Shown one piece after another: positions 37,225 through 48,060 of a DNA stretch of 64,000 bases. The notes beneath the pieces are model-generated. The model saw only the letters and a list, made by a program, of their open reading frames with translations, ran no database searches and was not told the DNA's origin. Made by a program: the position numbers and the translations under genes. The stretch comes from Cymbidium sinense (Eukaryota > Streptophyta > Magnoliopsida > Asparagales > Orchidaceae): assembly GCA_021442155.1 (NCBI GenBank), contig CM038221.1, forward strand, positions 152,945,601 through 153,009,600, given 5' to 3'. Numbering within the stretch: the stretch's first letter is position 1; every line of letters starts with the position of its first letter.

Positions 37225-38460
37225 TGAAAGTGGGGCTTCTCACTTAACAAATTTGGTATGTTAAGTAGAGGCCAAATGTGTGTGATATGTGTTTGTTTGA
37301 CTTGAAAAATCAGACTCTTACTTAACAAATTTGGTATGTTAAATGGGAGCCTAGTGTAATTTGATATATTTTTGTTTGCTTTTGAAAATAAGACTCTCAC
37401 TTAACAAATTTGGTATGTTAAGTAGGAAATCAAATGTGTTTATGATTTGAAAAATGAGACTCTTACTCAACAAAATTGGAATGTTAAGTAGGAGTTATGT
37501 GTGATATGATATGTTTTGTTAATGAGACTCTCACATAACAAATTTGGTATATTAAATGGGACCCAAATGTGATTGATTTGTGTTTTTGAAAATGAGACCC
37601 TCACTTAACAAATTTGGTATGTTAAAGAAAGCCAAATGTAATTGATTTGTTTTTGTTTGTTTTGAAAATGAGGTTCTTACTTAACAAATTTATGTTAAGT
37701 AGGAAACCAGATGTATTTATGATCTGAAAAATGAGACTCTTACTCAACAAATTTGGTATGTTAAGTAGAAAACCAAATGTGTTTATGATTTAAAAAATGA
37801 ACTCTTACTCAACAAATTTGGTATGTTAAGTAGGAGTCAAGTGTGATTTGATTTGTGTTTTTAAAAATGGGACTCACTTAACAAATTTAGTATGTTAAGT
37901 GGAATCCAAATGTAATTTAATTTATTTTTGAAAATGAGACTCTCACTTAACAAATTTGTTATGTTATGTGGGAGCCAAATGTGATTTTATTTGTGTTTTT
38001 GTAAATGAGACTCGCACTTAACAAATTTGGTATGTTAAGTGGGATCCAAATGTGATTTATTTGTGTTTTTGAAAATGAGACTCTCACTTAACAAATTTGG
38101 TATGTTAAGTGGAAGCCAAATGTGATTTAATTTGTTTTTGAAAATGAGACTCTCACTTAACAAATTTGGTATGTTAAGTGGAAGTCATATGTGATTTGAT
38201 TTGTTTTTGAAAATGAGGCTCTCACTTAATAAATTTTGTATGTTAAGTGGGAGTCAAATGTGTTATGATTTTTGAAAATGAGACTCTTACTTAACAAATT
38301 TGGTATGTTAAGTAGGAGTCAAGTGTGTTTATGATTTTTTTTGAAGGAGGGGAAATCTATTTAACAAATTTGGGTATGTTAAATAGAGTTCAATTTATTT
38401 TTATGACTTTTGAAAATGGGACACTCATTTGACAAATTTGGGTATGTCAAATGGAGTCCA
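37225..38460 (+). repeat. ~68-bp tandem array of inverted-repeat units
   Basis: About 16 regular units plus two diverged ones (about 38,344 and 38,419). A typical unit has a left arm GACTCTCACTTAACA, a loop AATTTGGTA and a right arm TGTTAAGTGGGAGTC, then AAATGTGATTTGATTTG filler. The arms pair over 15 positions with one T-G (wobble in RNA). Units with TTAC in the left arm mostly carry GTAG in the right arm, and units with TCAC mostly carry GTGG, so the stem tends to be kept. It lies in the 3' part of an element interior, where Tat elements are known to host tandem repeats. Confidence 0.93.
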
Positions 38461-38499
38461 AAATATGTCTTGATTTCATGTGTGTGATTTTTTGCTTTT

Positions 38500-38860
38500 G
38501 AAAAGAAGAAAACTTCAACTCTAGCATATGTGAAATATGTTAAGTGGAGTTTGAATTTTATGCTATGATTTTATTTGAACATAGGATCTTCATTCAACAA
38601 ATTTGAGCATGTTGAATGAAGGTGGTCATTTTCAAAAGCGTGCTTTTGAAAAAGTGGGAAACTCCAACTTTAGCATATGTGTAATATGTTAAGTGGAGTT
38701 TCAATTTTATGCTATGATTTTATTTGAAAATAGAATCTTCATTCAACAAATTTGAGTATATTGAATGGAGATAACTATTTTTAAAAAAATGCTTTTAAAA
38801 AAATGATTTTGATTTTGATTTTGAATAGAACATCTAACAATCATGAGGGTTGTTAGATGA
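38500..38860 (+). repeat. Two ~135-bp repeats with long perfect hairpins
   Basis: Two copies start near 38,510 and 38,645. Each contains an outer hairpin (GAAACTCC...GGAGTTTC in the second) and an inner one. At 38,588-38,621 CTTCATTCAACA pairs perfectly with TGTTGAATGAAG over 12 bp across a 10-nt loop beginning AATTTG; the second copy is imperfect. At about 38,829 CATCTAACAA pairs with TTGTTAGATG over 10 bp. Loop similarity (AATTTG) ties these to the 68-bp array, from which they probably diverged. Confidence 0.85.
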
Positions 38861-39300
38861 GGTTTGGTTATATGAGTTATGTGCTTTTTAAAAGTTTCTT
38901 ATGAATTTTGTGCAAGATCTTTTGTTATGTGAATTTTGAAAAAGTACTTTTACAAAGTGATATTTTGCAAAAGAGTTTATTTTCTTAAATATGAGATGAA
39001 CCTTGCCTCACCAAGTTGGTAAAGAGGTTCTAAATTTTAATCATCTCCTTTTATTAGTTAATTTTATCTTTCACCTATTGGGAGACGAATAGGGGTTTTA
39101 AGACCTACAAGAAGTGAGATCCTAAAATATAGAGGGTGTTGGATAGCTTTGCTTAAGAATGAAATAAGCTAAGTGCCAATAAAAAAAGATAGTCTTGAAC
39201 TCATATGAAATACAAGTCCACTATCGATGCTTGGAGATAACAATTATCTACTAGAGATGGAGAGAGAAGCCATCCCCAGCGGAGTTACAAGAAAAATTTT
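38861..39300. other. End of the L3-L4 interior, no gene
   Basis: AT-rich sequence with no clear repeat. At 39,200-39,300 words such as CTACTAGAGATGGAG and CATCCCCAGCGGAG faintly resemble the leader/array text (TCCACTAGGGATGGGAG) elsewhere, so this is probably a decayed array end before L4. Confidence 0.45.
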
Positions 39301-42300
39301 TGATGTTTGTTTTTGATTTATGTATATAGGGGATACCACGCAGATCTGAGGGTGTACTTATTGAGGTGATCTGGTACAACATCAAGGAATGGTGCACTAT
39401 CTTGAAGGATAAAATCATGACCCTATAATGGACCAATCATCTAATAAGAACTCCTAAGACATGATGGGTCTTCGAATATATTAGAGGTGTTTTCCCTACT
39501 TTATATGGATGAATAAAGAAGATTTATTTAAATCAGGTTCTAAAGTTTCCTATGGGGGCAAGCCCCCATAGTTAATTACATCCTAAGGAAGGTGAGCTTT
39601 TTAAGAATACTCTCAATTAAAAGTAAGAAATTATTGTCTCCAAAGATTTCAAAGATAGGACTATCAATAAATTGGCTATGTTTAAAAAATCAATCAGGAT
39701 AAATAAAAAAAGAGAGACTTATTATCGAAGCCAAATGGAGATGGTAGGGAATGCTCATGATACTAGAAATCTAGTGAGCATCCCAATCTATCATATAGTT
39801 GGGCTTTATATGTTTGAAGTTGAGGAGAATTATATGTTTGAATTAAAATTTTATTAGAAGGCTAGGGCTTTAAATCCCATAACTCAAGGTTGTGGAAATG
39901 CCTAAGAGGTGAGGATTTATGCTTGTAGCCCAAAGGAAAACATTTACCTCAGATCATAAATCTAGGGAGCTTTAGCGAGGGCCAAAGCACGTCCTAAATT
40001 TAAGCGAAGATGGGTATATGGTTTATCTCCACAAGAAAGGGTAAATCACTCAACTATTGGACTTATAACCACATGGAGTGGCAGCCATCTAACTCCTCCT
40101 ATGCTTTAAAACCATGTGGTCAAGTCATATATTTTGCAAGATATTTATGTTGTTATTATTAGATAGAAAACTAAGGTCCTTAAACCTACTCCCTAAGAGA
40201 CTAGAGCATGAGTGGTATGAACAATGACTTAATCTAATGCAAATCTTTTCAGTTTTTATTTGATTTTGGACTTTTTATTTTGACAAAGCCTATAGGATTT
40301 TTATATGCCTAAATGCATGTCAAAATGAGTTATGGGTCAAATCAAGAGAGAAGCAAGTTAGTAGGAGTTGCTCACTCCGGTTCCCATGCGTGTAAGAATG
40401 GGGGCCCTCATTTTTGCAAGAGTGGTAAAAGATGCATGCATGATATTAGACATACAACTATACAACTTAGGGATTGCTAAATGTTTTAATTATCATGGTT
40501 TAATACCTAGGATTTATGTGAGGTTATGAGTTATTTAGAAATTTAATTATGAGTTATAGTTGGGTTAAAGATTTATTTTTCTCTAAGAGCCTAATCGCAT
40601 CCAGGTTACACATTAAATCATCATATATGAAGAAACTAGGAAAATACATGTCATTTCTATTACATAATTGTAAACAAAACATCAAATAATTTATAAACCC
40701 GACATAAAAGAATAACAGGCCGGTGCGGTCGGGTACCACTGTACAACCCGAAAAGAAAAATGAGTAGTCGAGCTCTACCCTTATACAACCCGGATTAGAA
40801 AAGAATAATTACAATTAAGGAATGTCTAGACTAGATATACCCGCTATTATTAAATACATATGAGTGTACAAATAACTATAAGAATGGAAATCATGCAAAA
40901 TTGTATTTAATTTAATTAATTTATTTGTGTGAATGAATTAAAGCTCTATCCAAATTCTAATATCAAGATGCATAAGAATAAAATCAAACAAGTACATTGC
41001 CATTATTTTGCACTAGGTAAGTGAGGTAGGAACCTCCTTGGGGCTACTTAAAGTCATGCGTCCCTGGAATGTCCAGATTAATATAACCACAAACATTTGT
41101 ACTTATGCAAATCAACATATGAATGAAAGAAAGGAACTTCAATTCATACACTAAGCTTATATTTACATGCACCTCCTATGTATGTATAGATAATGTTACA
41201 ACATGTATTATTATTCATTAATAAGCTTTTGAAAATACATTTGAGATTTAATAGTGATAATAGCCACACATATTTTTAATTAAGTCAACACATGCACATT
41301 TGACATAAAAGAAACCATTTATTTTAATTAATTTTGAAAGAAATGAATGCATGAATATTAGTGGCATGCAATATTTTAACATGATTGGAAATAAATAAAG
41401 AAACACAAGCATGTAATTTCATTCAATCCAACTAATTCCTAATAATCACATTAAATAAGCTTATTCAAAATAAACAAAGTTTCTTAAAGTCACTTTTGAT
41501 TTTATGTTTGATTTGATTTAAGAAATGAGGAGATTCAATCATTTGCTGCTTCAAACCCATTCCCATGTTTGTTAATTAATTTGATTCAATGAAAAGATAA
41601 TTAGGTAAATTTTATTGATTAATTAAGTTGTGATATGAATTAAATCAGTTAATTAACCATTACCTATCTTACCTTAAAGTAATTAACCAATTAATTATGA
41701 GACAACATGATATGCATGGAAAACATGATATGCAATGGAAAATAACTTTGCAATGATCTAGAAATGAAAAAAGGATTTAGGTAGCTTATAATTAATAACA
41801 ATTAGGTTTAGAACTTAATTAAGTGCTTTTTTTATTTCTCCCACATGTAGGTTAGCCATAATTTCCTTAAATATCTTTAGGTTATTAAGACCTAAAAGAT
41901 GTCATGAAAATTAATTAGATAGGTTTTGGAATGATTATGATTTTTAATTCGATTGGTAAGCCATTTTAATTAATGAATTAAATCATTAGTGTCTAAATTA
42001 GTAGTTTCAAGTCAAGTGAAATGAACTTAGGAAAGAATGGGAAGAGAGATCTCCACCATCTCATTCCCCATGCCCATTACTATTCCATAATGATTAGCAG
42101 ATTAATTAATGGTTTCTTTCTTGTTTGAAGATATTTAATTAATCACTTAATTAATTAAAGAAAGTGGTGAGACAGACAATTTGCTTAATTACCAAAAGCA
42201 ATAAATCTCAAGAAAATTATGGGAGGCAGATGTCATTCCATTAATCAACCTCAAAAAGTTTGGAATTAATTACTTGAGTAATTATGGAGTAATTAAGCCA

Positions 42301-45137
42301 ATCAAGTTTTCAATTAAAACTAAATTTAGCCATAATTAATATTCAAAATCAATTGAGATTAATTTTATTAAATTGTCCTTTGAAATACCTTTAAAATGAC
42401 TTTTATTTGTAATTTTATGATTTTTATATGATTTGTTATGATTTTTCAAAGTTTTAGTTGATTTAAGTAATCTTTCATGATTTTTATAAAGTCCATTAAT
42501 TTTATTTTGTTAAAATAGACTATTTAAGCTTAAGAATGTAATATCATTCAATCCAAAAATCCTTTTGACTTGAAATTTTTGGTGCAAGCATTTTAACTTC
42601 AATTTCAATCCCTGAAAATTTCAACTTAATCTGATGTATATTTTTAGTGTAATTAATGAAATTTGATTTTCACTAAGACCTAAGTTAAGCCCAAGATATT
42701 TAGTAAAATTTTAGAGATTTTAGGTTTTTTGGATTTCTCTTGGAAAAATGAATCCAACGAGCCCTTATTTGTAATTTTTAGTTAACTATTTTTTTCTATG
42801 AATTTTTAAAGTTTCAGGTGATTTAAATAATTTTTAAAATCATAAAATCCAAAATTTCCTACCATACAGTGTTTGCGACGACATGGCAACGACGGCCATA
42901 CACGGTCTGATTGTTTACATGGCGGCGGCGCATGGCCAGAAAATTGCGGGGAGAGGAAGCGGCGTCGAATCAGGTCGGTCGATCATCGTCCGACGACCGG
43001 TCGATCTACGTGGCGGTGAAACATGGGATGCATAAAATTGAGGATGTCTCATCTCTAAACGTGATTGGATGGCGGCTGTGCGTTATGACTGACAAAATAG
43101 TAAATCGAGGGGGTTTTGCAAATTTTTGCCAAATCTATGTGAAATTTCATCGAATGGGCTCATTTTTGCGTCGATTCACATTGTAAAACTTCTATTTCAG
43201 TATTAAGATTGTATAAAATAAATAATGCGAGAGATTTCTAAGAAAATTTTCTAAAATCACATGAAAATCACCACAAAATAAGAAATCTTAAAGCCGACTA
43301 CAAGTTTTCTTGAAAGTTACCTCACCGGGGGTGATTTCTGGCAGCGGTGATGATCCGAGCACGCTCTTAAGTGGGGGAAGAAGCCTTGAAATGAGTCTAG
43401 ACCATCACTTTCACTTCAGAATAATGTATCTACCAGTGGTCTTTACTTTTTCGCTGAAATCCACTTGATTTTGGTGACTTTTGCTCAAAAACCAAGTGAG
43501 AATGGTTGTTGGTTTCTTTGGGAGCTCTGAGAGAATGGAATGAGAGTGGGAGGAGGAGTTTTTGGTGTCTCTATTTCTCTGGTTTTCAATATGGCCGAAA
43601 ATCCCCTTTCATTTTTGATTTTGGTCCAAATGGGTGTCTTTTGGCTTGGGGTGGTTGGGAATGGAAGGGAATCATCCTAAGTGGCTCATTTTGGTTGGCT
43701 AAGGCATGGGAAGTGAATGCCATGAAGGACAAATGGGCGTCCTTGCAAAGGGAGGTGGAAGTCCTTCATGTCAAGTGTTCTAATGGGAGATGTGAGATGA
43801 ATTCACCTCCCCATGAGTGATGGCTGCCCCAACCACCTCTTGTGTCAGATGATTAGTGTCCTTGGTAGGTGGGTGGATGGATGTGTGAGTAATTGATGAA
43901 GAAAAACACTGGTAAGTGCCTTTTCTCATGAGTTGCCCTTGACCCAAGGGCAAAGTGGTCAATTGATATTTGATTTGATTTGAGCAGATTTGAAATGAGT
44001 CAAAAGTGAGTTGGGCCAAATTTCATGTCATTTGGAGTTCATTTGGTTTAATTTGGGTCAATTTGACCCATTTGGGCCAACTTGGGTCAAAATGATTTAG
44101 GTTGACCAATTGGTCAATTGGGTCAAACCAAGGGTTGGGTCATGTTCAAATAATCATTTGGAGTATATTGGTTTAATTGGTTTTAATCAATTTGGTTTAA
44201 TTTAGATTTTGACCAATTTGATCCTTTAGGTCAATTTGGGCTAAGTAGGGTTAGGTTGACCAATTGGTCAAATTGGGCTCAATTATGTCTTTGGTCAAGT
44301 TCAATAATCAATTTGGAATGAACTTGAGCCATTGGTTGCAAGAAATTTGGTTTAGGTTATAATTTGGCTAGTTTGGGTTCATATGGGTTAAAGGGTTGAC
44401 TTGGTCAATGGGCTAGGTTGACTTGGTTTGACCCAATTCATGATAATTAATTAACCTAGAATGATCAATAATCATGACATGAAGTTTGGATTAACTTATT
44501 TCACTTTGATTTGAATTGAATTTGATTTTGGTTCATGTAGGTTAAATTGGCCACTTTCAGTCAAGTGAGTCAATTGGGTTTAGTTGGCTTGATTTATAAA
44601 GAAAGCAATTGATTTTGGGTTGAATTGGGTGGAGATTAGGCTAGGTTTATGGAATTCAAAAAACTTTGAGAGATTTGAATTTTGATTTGATTATGGGTTC
44701 TAATAATTTGGTTTAGAATTTGGATTTGGTAAATTGATTGAGGGATTGATCTTGGAGAAAGTGGTGAATTTGGATTGATTTGAATTTAGTTAAGGCTAAG
44801 TCCATAAGATAAAATCAAAGGGCTTAGGAAAGATTTTGATTTTGGATTTGATTATGGGTTTCAATCATTTAGCTTTGAATTTGGATTTAGATTTGGTATT
44901 TAAGTTGAATTTGAGGTTTTTTTTTAGAAGGAAGGTATGGATTGGGTTTAGGCTATAGGGTAGGTAAGTCTTCCTAAGCCCCAAGAACAACCTATTCGGT
45001 GGCTAACTCTTTCTATGTCTCAGAGGGTTAAGTGTTCACTTGGTCTTTGAAGTTTCTTAAGATAAAGGAGTTCTTAGTGTATAAAATGCTAGATCTATGA
45101 TGAGGAAGTTGAGAACTCACTCCAAAAGTTAGGTAAA
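39301..45137 (+). mobile_element. L4: giant LTR copy with internal deletion, about 5.8 kb
   Basis: It starts TGATGTTTGTTTTTGATTTATG and GGGGATACCACGCAGATC. At about 40,822 AATTACAATTAAGG jumps straight to AATGTCTAGACTAGATATAC; by comparison with L2 (about 14,520 to about 15,695) roughly 1.2 kb is lost. One internal repeat copy lies at about 40,995, a CpG islet at 42,865-43,165, TTACCTCACCGGGG at 43,317, the GGTCAA tract at about 44,040-44,420, and the end block with AGATCTATGATGAGG near 45,091. After about 45,137 it passes directly into array sequence, the leader having been deleted. An open frame at 43,506-43,820 is interrupted in L2 and is not a conserved protein. Confidence 0.65.
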
Positions 45138-46300
45138 CAATAGCACAACAAATCAAACCCGACCTTGGGTGATTGTTGAGTGAATGTCGCATGGGACTTA
45201 TAACAACTAAAGAGTAGTCAGGCGATTCCTATATGGAGTTTTGCTGACACTCCCCTAAAGATAGGATACCTGCTTGGGAAAAGGTACCATCGAGGATGTC
45301 CTTCTAATCCACAAATGAATATATAAATTAGTTATATGTTTGTGGATTACATTTGGTGTCTTGAGACCACACTAGAAGAAGATCTCGGCCTTGTCTATCT
45401 CGGACTTAATGGACCAGGGAGATTACATATCAGAAAATTCTCCAACCACGAGGTGTACATTAGGAAGAGGGGCTGTCCCAATCTAAAGTGGCAAGTAGTG
45501 TCTGGGGTCACAAGGTGATCAAATAGAGTGCCCATGGGGAAGGAAATTATCTGGACCATGCAAAAGAAAGCCTAGGAATGCGGTGGCCAACTGAAAGGCT
45601 TATAGAACATCTTCTATGAGTGGTATGCTCCATAGGGTATGTTGACATAGGAAGAACTGAACCTAAGGTGCCCATCAGTGTGCGATGATCAATCTAAAAA
45701 GAAGGCATGTTGACTTATATCTTCACAAGTAGTGATCATGAATGATGCATCCCGAGTGGGAAGTATCAAACTAGAGCCTTCTAATTGAGGAGTCCCATGG
45801 GAGGAATGGACCCATAATTGAAGTAGTCAAGAGGAAAAGAGCCAGGGGGTTACTCTAGCCTCAGTATACTTTGAGCCATGATTTGATGGTAGTGAGAAGA
45901 AAGTGTAGTAGACTTACATCCTCTTAAAGTGGCGAGGTAACTAGCTTACATGTCGTGTAAGGCCTACCTAAAGTAGCTCATCGGTGTGTACAATGATCAA
46001 GTTAGGAAAGAAAGCGTATCCTCACAAGGAACCACTTAGGGTGACACAATAGGGCATGTCGGCAACTAAAGCCTGGCGAGTGAGTCTTGCTTAATCTCCT
46101 TGAAGCCTAAGATAAAATATATGTGTTTGTTTTTATATGTGGTTGTGTGTAGTTTTTGTTTGTGTCATGTTGATAAAGGATGGGGGTTATAGGTTTCACC
46201 CTTTCCTTGATCGTGGATTCATAAACAAAAATGTTTTTCAATATGGAAGAGATGAAATTTGAGATGAAAATTTTCATTGATAATTATTTTGAAACAAGAT
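45138..46300 (+). repeat. Shrunken ~300-bp array between L4 and pol copy B
   Basis: It carries the same landmarks as 21,600-23,020, in the same order and orientation: TAGCACAACAAATCAAACCC, GGCGATTCCTATATGGAG (compare 21,824), GATAGGATACCTGCTTGGG, CCCATCAGTGTGCGATGATC, TAGACTTACATCCTC, and ATATGTGGTTGTGTGT (46,134, compare 22,838), then the pol 3' end. The shared order shows that arrangements A and B descend from one structure. Many units are truncated. Confidence 0.75.
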
Positions 46301-46789
46301 TTATGGATAATATTTCTTTAGGTATAGCCCGTTGATTGGATGCATCGGGCGCTCTCCCTTATGATTGATAAGCTGATAAGATCCTCTTTGGTAGGCCATC
46401 TCTATGGAGAAAGGACATTCCCAAGTGGTTTCAAACTTGCCTCCCATCTTGTGACAGGCAATAATTGGTCTCCTTAGAACTAAAATAAACTCTCCTACTT
46501 GAAAAGTTCTAGGATGGGACAACTTTTCGTGAGCTTGAATCATTTTCTCTTTATACAACTCGAGGTTCTAGCATGCTCGTAGGCATCTCTCCTCCAAACC
46601 TTCAAGCTTTTCTAACTGCAATTTAGCATTCTGCTCTATTGTAATCTTGCTACCCATAACTATCCTTAGTGATGAGAGTTAGACTTCTAATGGTAAAATG
46701 ACTTTGGACCCATACACTAAGGAGAAAAAGGTAGATTGAGGGGTTGGGGTTTTTGCTTAATTTTGAAGCCACACAAAGCACATGCCCTT
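46301..46789 (-). pseudogene. Copy B integrase C-terminal domain
   Basis: An open run (46,301-46,558) reads KEKMIQAHEKLSHPRTFQVG, FILVLRRP, GGKFETTWECPFSIEMAY, GSYQLINHKGERPMHPING and YLKKYYP before the stop. It matches copy A closely and preserves the tail in one frame. Upstream, LPLEV and SSLRIVMGSK fragments are present with stops between them. Confidence 0.88.
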
Positions 46790-47149
46790 TAATATACTTC
46801 TTCGAATGAGAGTTTTGTTTGAAGACTTACAGCCATTTTCCCTCGGGTAATATATGGTAGAGTATCTCAATCTATGTCATGTCTCCATGAAAAAACTATT
46901 GATTTTGGTGCTCTTGAATGCAGTAACATTATCTAATATAATTCATCGAGGCACCCCAAACATATATACGATATGATTCCTATAAAACTGGATCACATGC
47001 TGAGCTGTGACCTCTTCGAGTGGGATTGCCTCTGTCCACTTGGAAAAGTAGTCGGTGGCAACTAGAATGAACCGATGACCCTTTGAAGAAAGAGGATCAA
47101 TCAGACCCACTATGTCGGTATACCAACACTTAAATGGCCATGATGCCAA
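46790..47149 (-). pseudogene. Copy B integrase catalytic core
   Basis: An open run (46,943-47,149) reads ASWPFKCWYTDIVGLIDP, GHRFILVATDYFSKWTEAIP and FGVPR, with the first catalytic Asp in YTDIVG. After one stop, ILDNVTAF supplies the second (TDNGTQF in intact elements). The Glu site reads ENGCKSSNKTL where NG.AEASNKTL is expected, so the third catalytic residue is lost. Confidence 0.85.
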
Positions 47150-47189
47150 TGTATAGTGTAGAATGTTGGAGTTGGTTGATGACCATTAT

Positions 47190-47443
47190 GCACCTATCAT
47201 TGGTGGCGCCAGCCCGACTTCATACATCTGATCTATGATCATCGATGACTAGTAATATCCTAGTCTCTTAATCTTGGCTTTCATCTTCAGACCGGATTGA
47301 TGAGCTCCACATAAACCTGAGTGTACCTCGATCATGATCTTATGGGCTTCATGTTTGTCCAAACAACGTAACCACATAGGATTGAAGGATTGCCGATACA
47401 AGGTGCCATCCACAAGAGCATAGGAAAGGGCTCTCTGCTTCAC
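47190..47443 (-). pseudogene. Copy B integrase zinc-finger region
   Basis: An open run (47,249-47,443) reads YALVDGTLYRQSF, LRCLDKHEAHKIM, EVHSGLCGAHQSG and KIKRLGYY. This is the H...H part of the HHCC finger with its usual surroundings. A stop follows GYY, where Trp normally stands, and the two Cys ligands are not clear in any one frame. Confidence 0.85.
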
Positions 47444-47639
47444 CTGATGTGTTAGGGACTTCTTTTGAGGTAGTTTGCCTATATTTAGATAATCTATGAA
47501 TGGTTGCCTCTAATCTGGCTCATCTTCCTTTTTGGCAACGATAATCTCCCCTTCAAGAGCATCTTTCAATGAGTTCAGAGTCAATAAGGAATTAGACTTG
47601 TCTATTTTGGACCATTATTGGTATGGACTCATATTCTAG

Positions 47640-48060
47640 ACATGCCAACTCCTTGGCAAGTTTGGCTAAAGCATCTACTACGAGCATTCTCTCATTGAGG
47701 AATCTTGTAAATGTTGACCTCTAGGATTTGGGCCAATAACTCTATAGTGTACTTATGGTAATGATTGAGCTTAGGCTTTAGAACCTTATAGGACTCAGCA
47801 ATCTGGTTTATAACTAACTGAGAATCCGTAAAGATGTTGCTATTCTGAAGGCTTAGAGTAACAACTAACTCCAGACTGGAAATCAGAGCCTCATATTTGG
47901 CTTCATTGTTGGTGCATGGATTGGATAGGTGATATGAGAATCTCGTCACATCACAATTCAAAGTTAGGAGAACTATTCTTACCCCTGCCTTGCTTGGAAT
48001 AGTAGATCATGGTTCTTGTCCCCATTGAGAAGAAGCTGCACCATCAAAGTACATCTCCCA
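47640..48060 (-). pseudogene. Copy B archaeal-type RNase H (aRH)
   Basis: WEMYFDGAASS (about 48,030-48,062) supplies the first catalytic Asp. After a frame change an open run (47,692-47,961) gives NNEAKYEALISSLEL, IFTDSQLVINQIAESY and YHKYTIELLAQILEV, and then VDALAKLAKELA just past 47,690. The acidic residues expected for RNase H (FDG, NEA.YEAL, TDSQ, VDAL) can all be found, unlike copy A, where FDG is FEG. Confidence 0.85.

Noticed and set aside
37225..38460. CRISPR-like repeat-spacer array
   Set aside because: Units are contiguous degenerate tandem repeats with no distinct spacers, no cas genes, and lie in a plant retrotransposon.
43310..43330. Splice donor on the antisense strand of the TTACCTCACC block (GGTGAGGTAA)
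   Set aside because: It is antisense to the LTR, no acceptor or exon is evident, and the match to a plant donor is only moderate.
43506..43820. 104-codon open frame on the plus strand in L4
   Set aside because: The equivalent stretch of L2 (about 18,370) meets a stop after a few codons, so it is not a conserved protein of the element.
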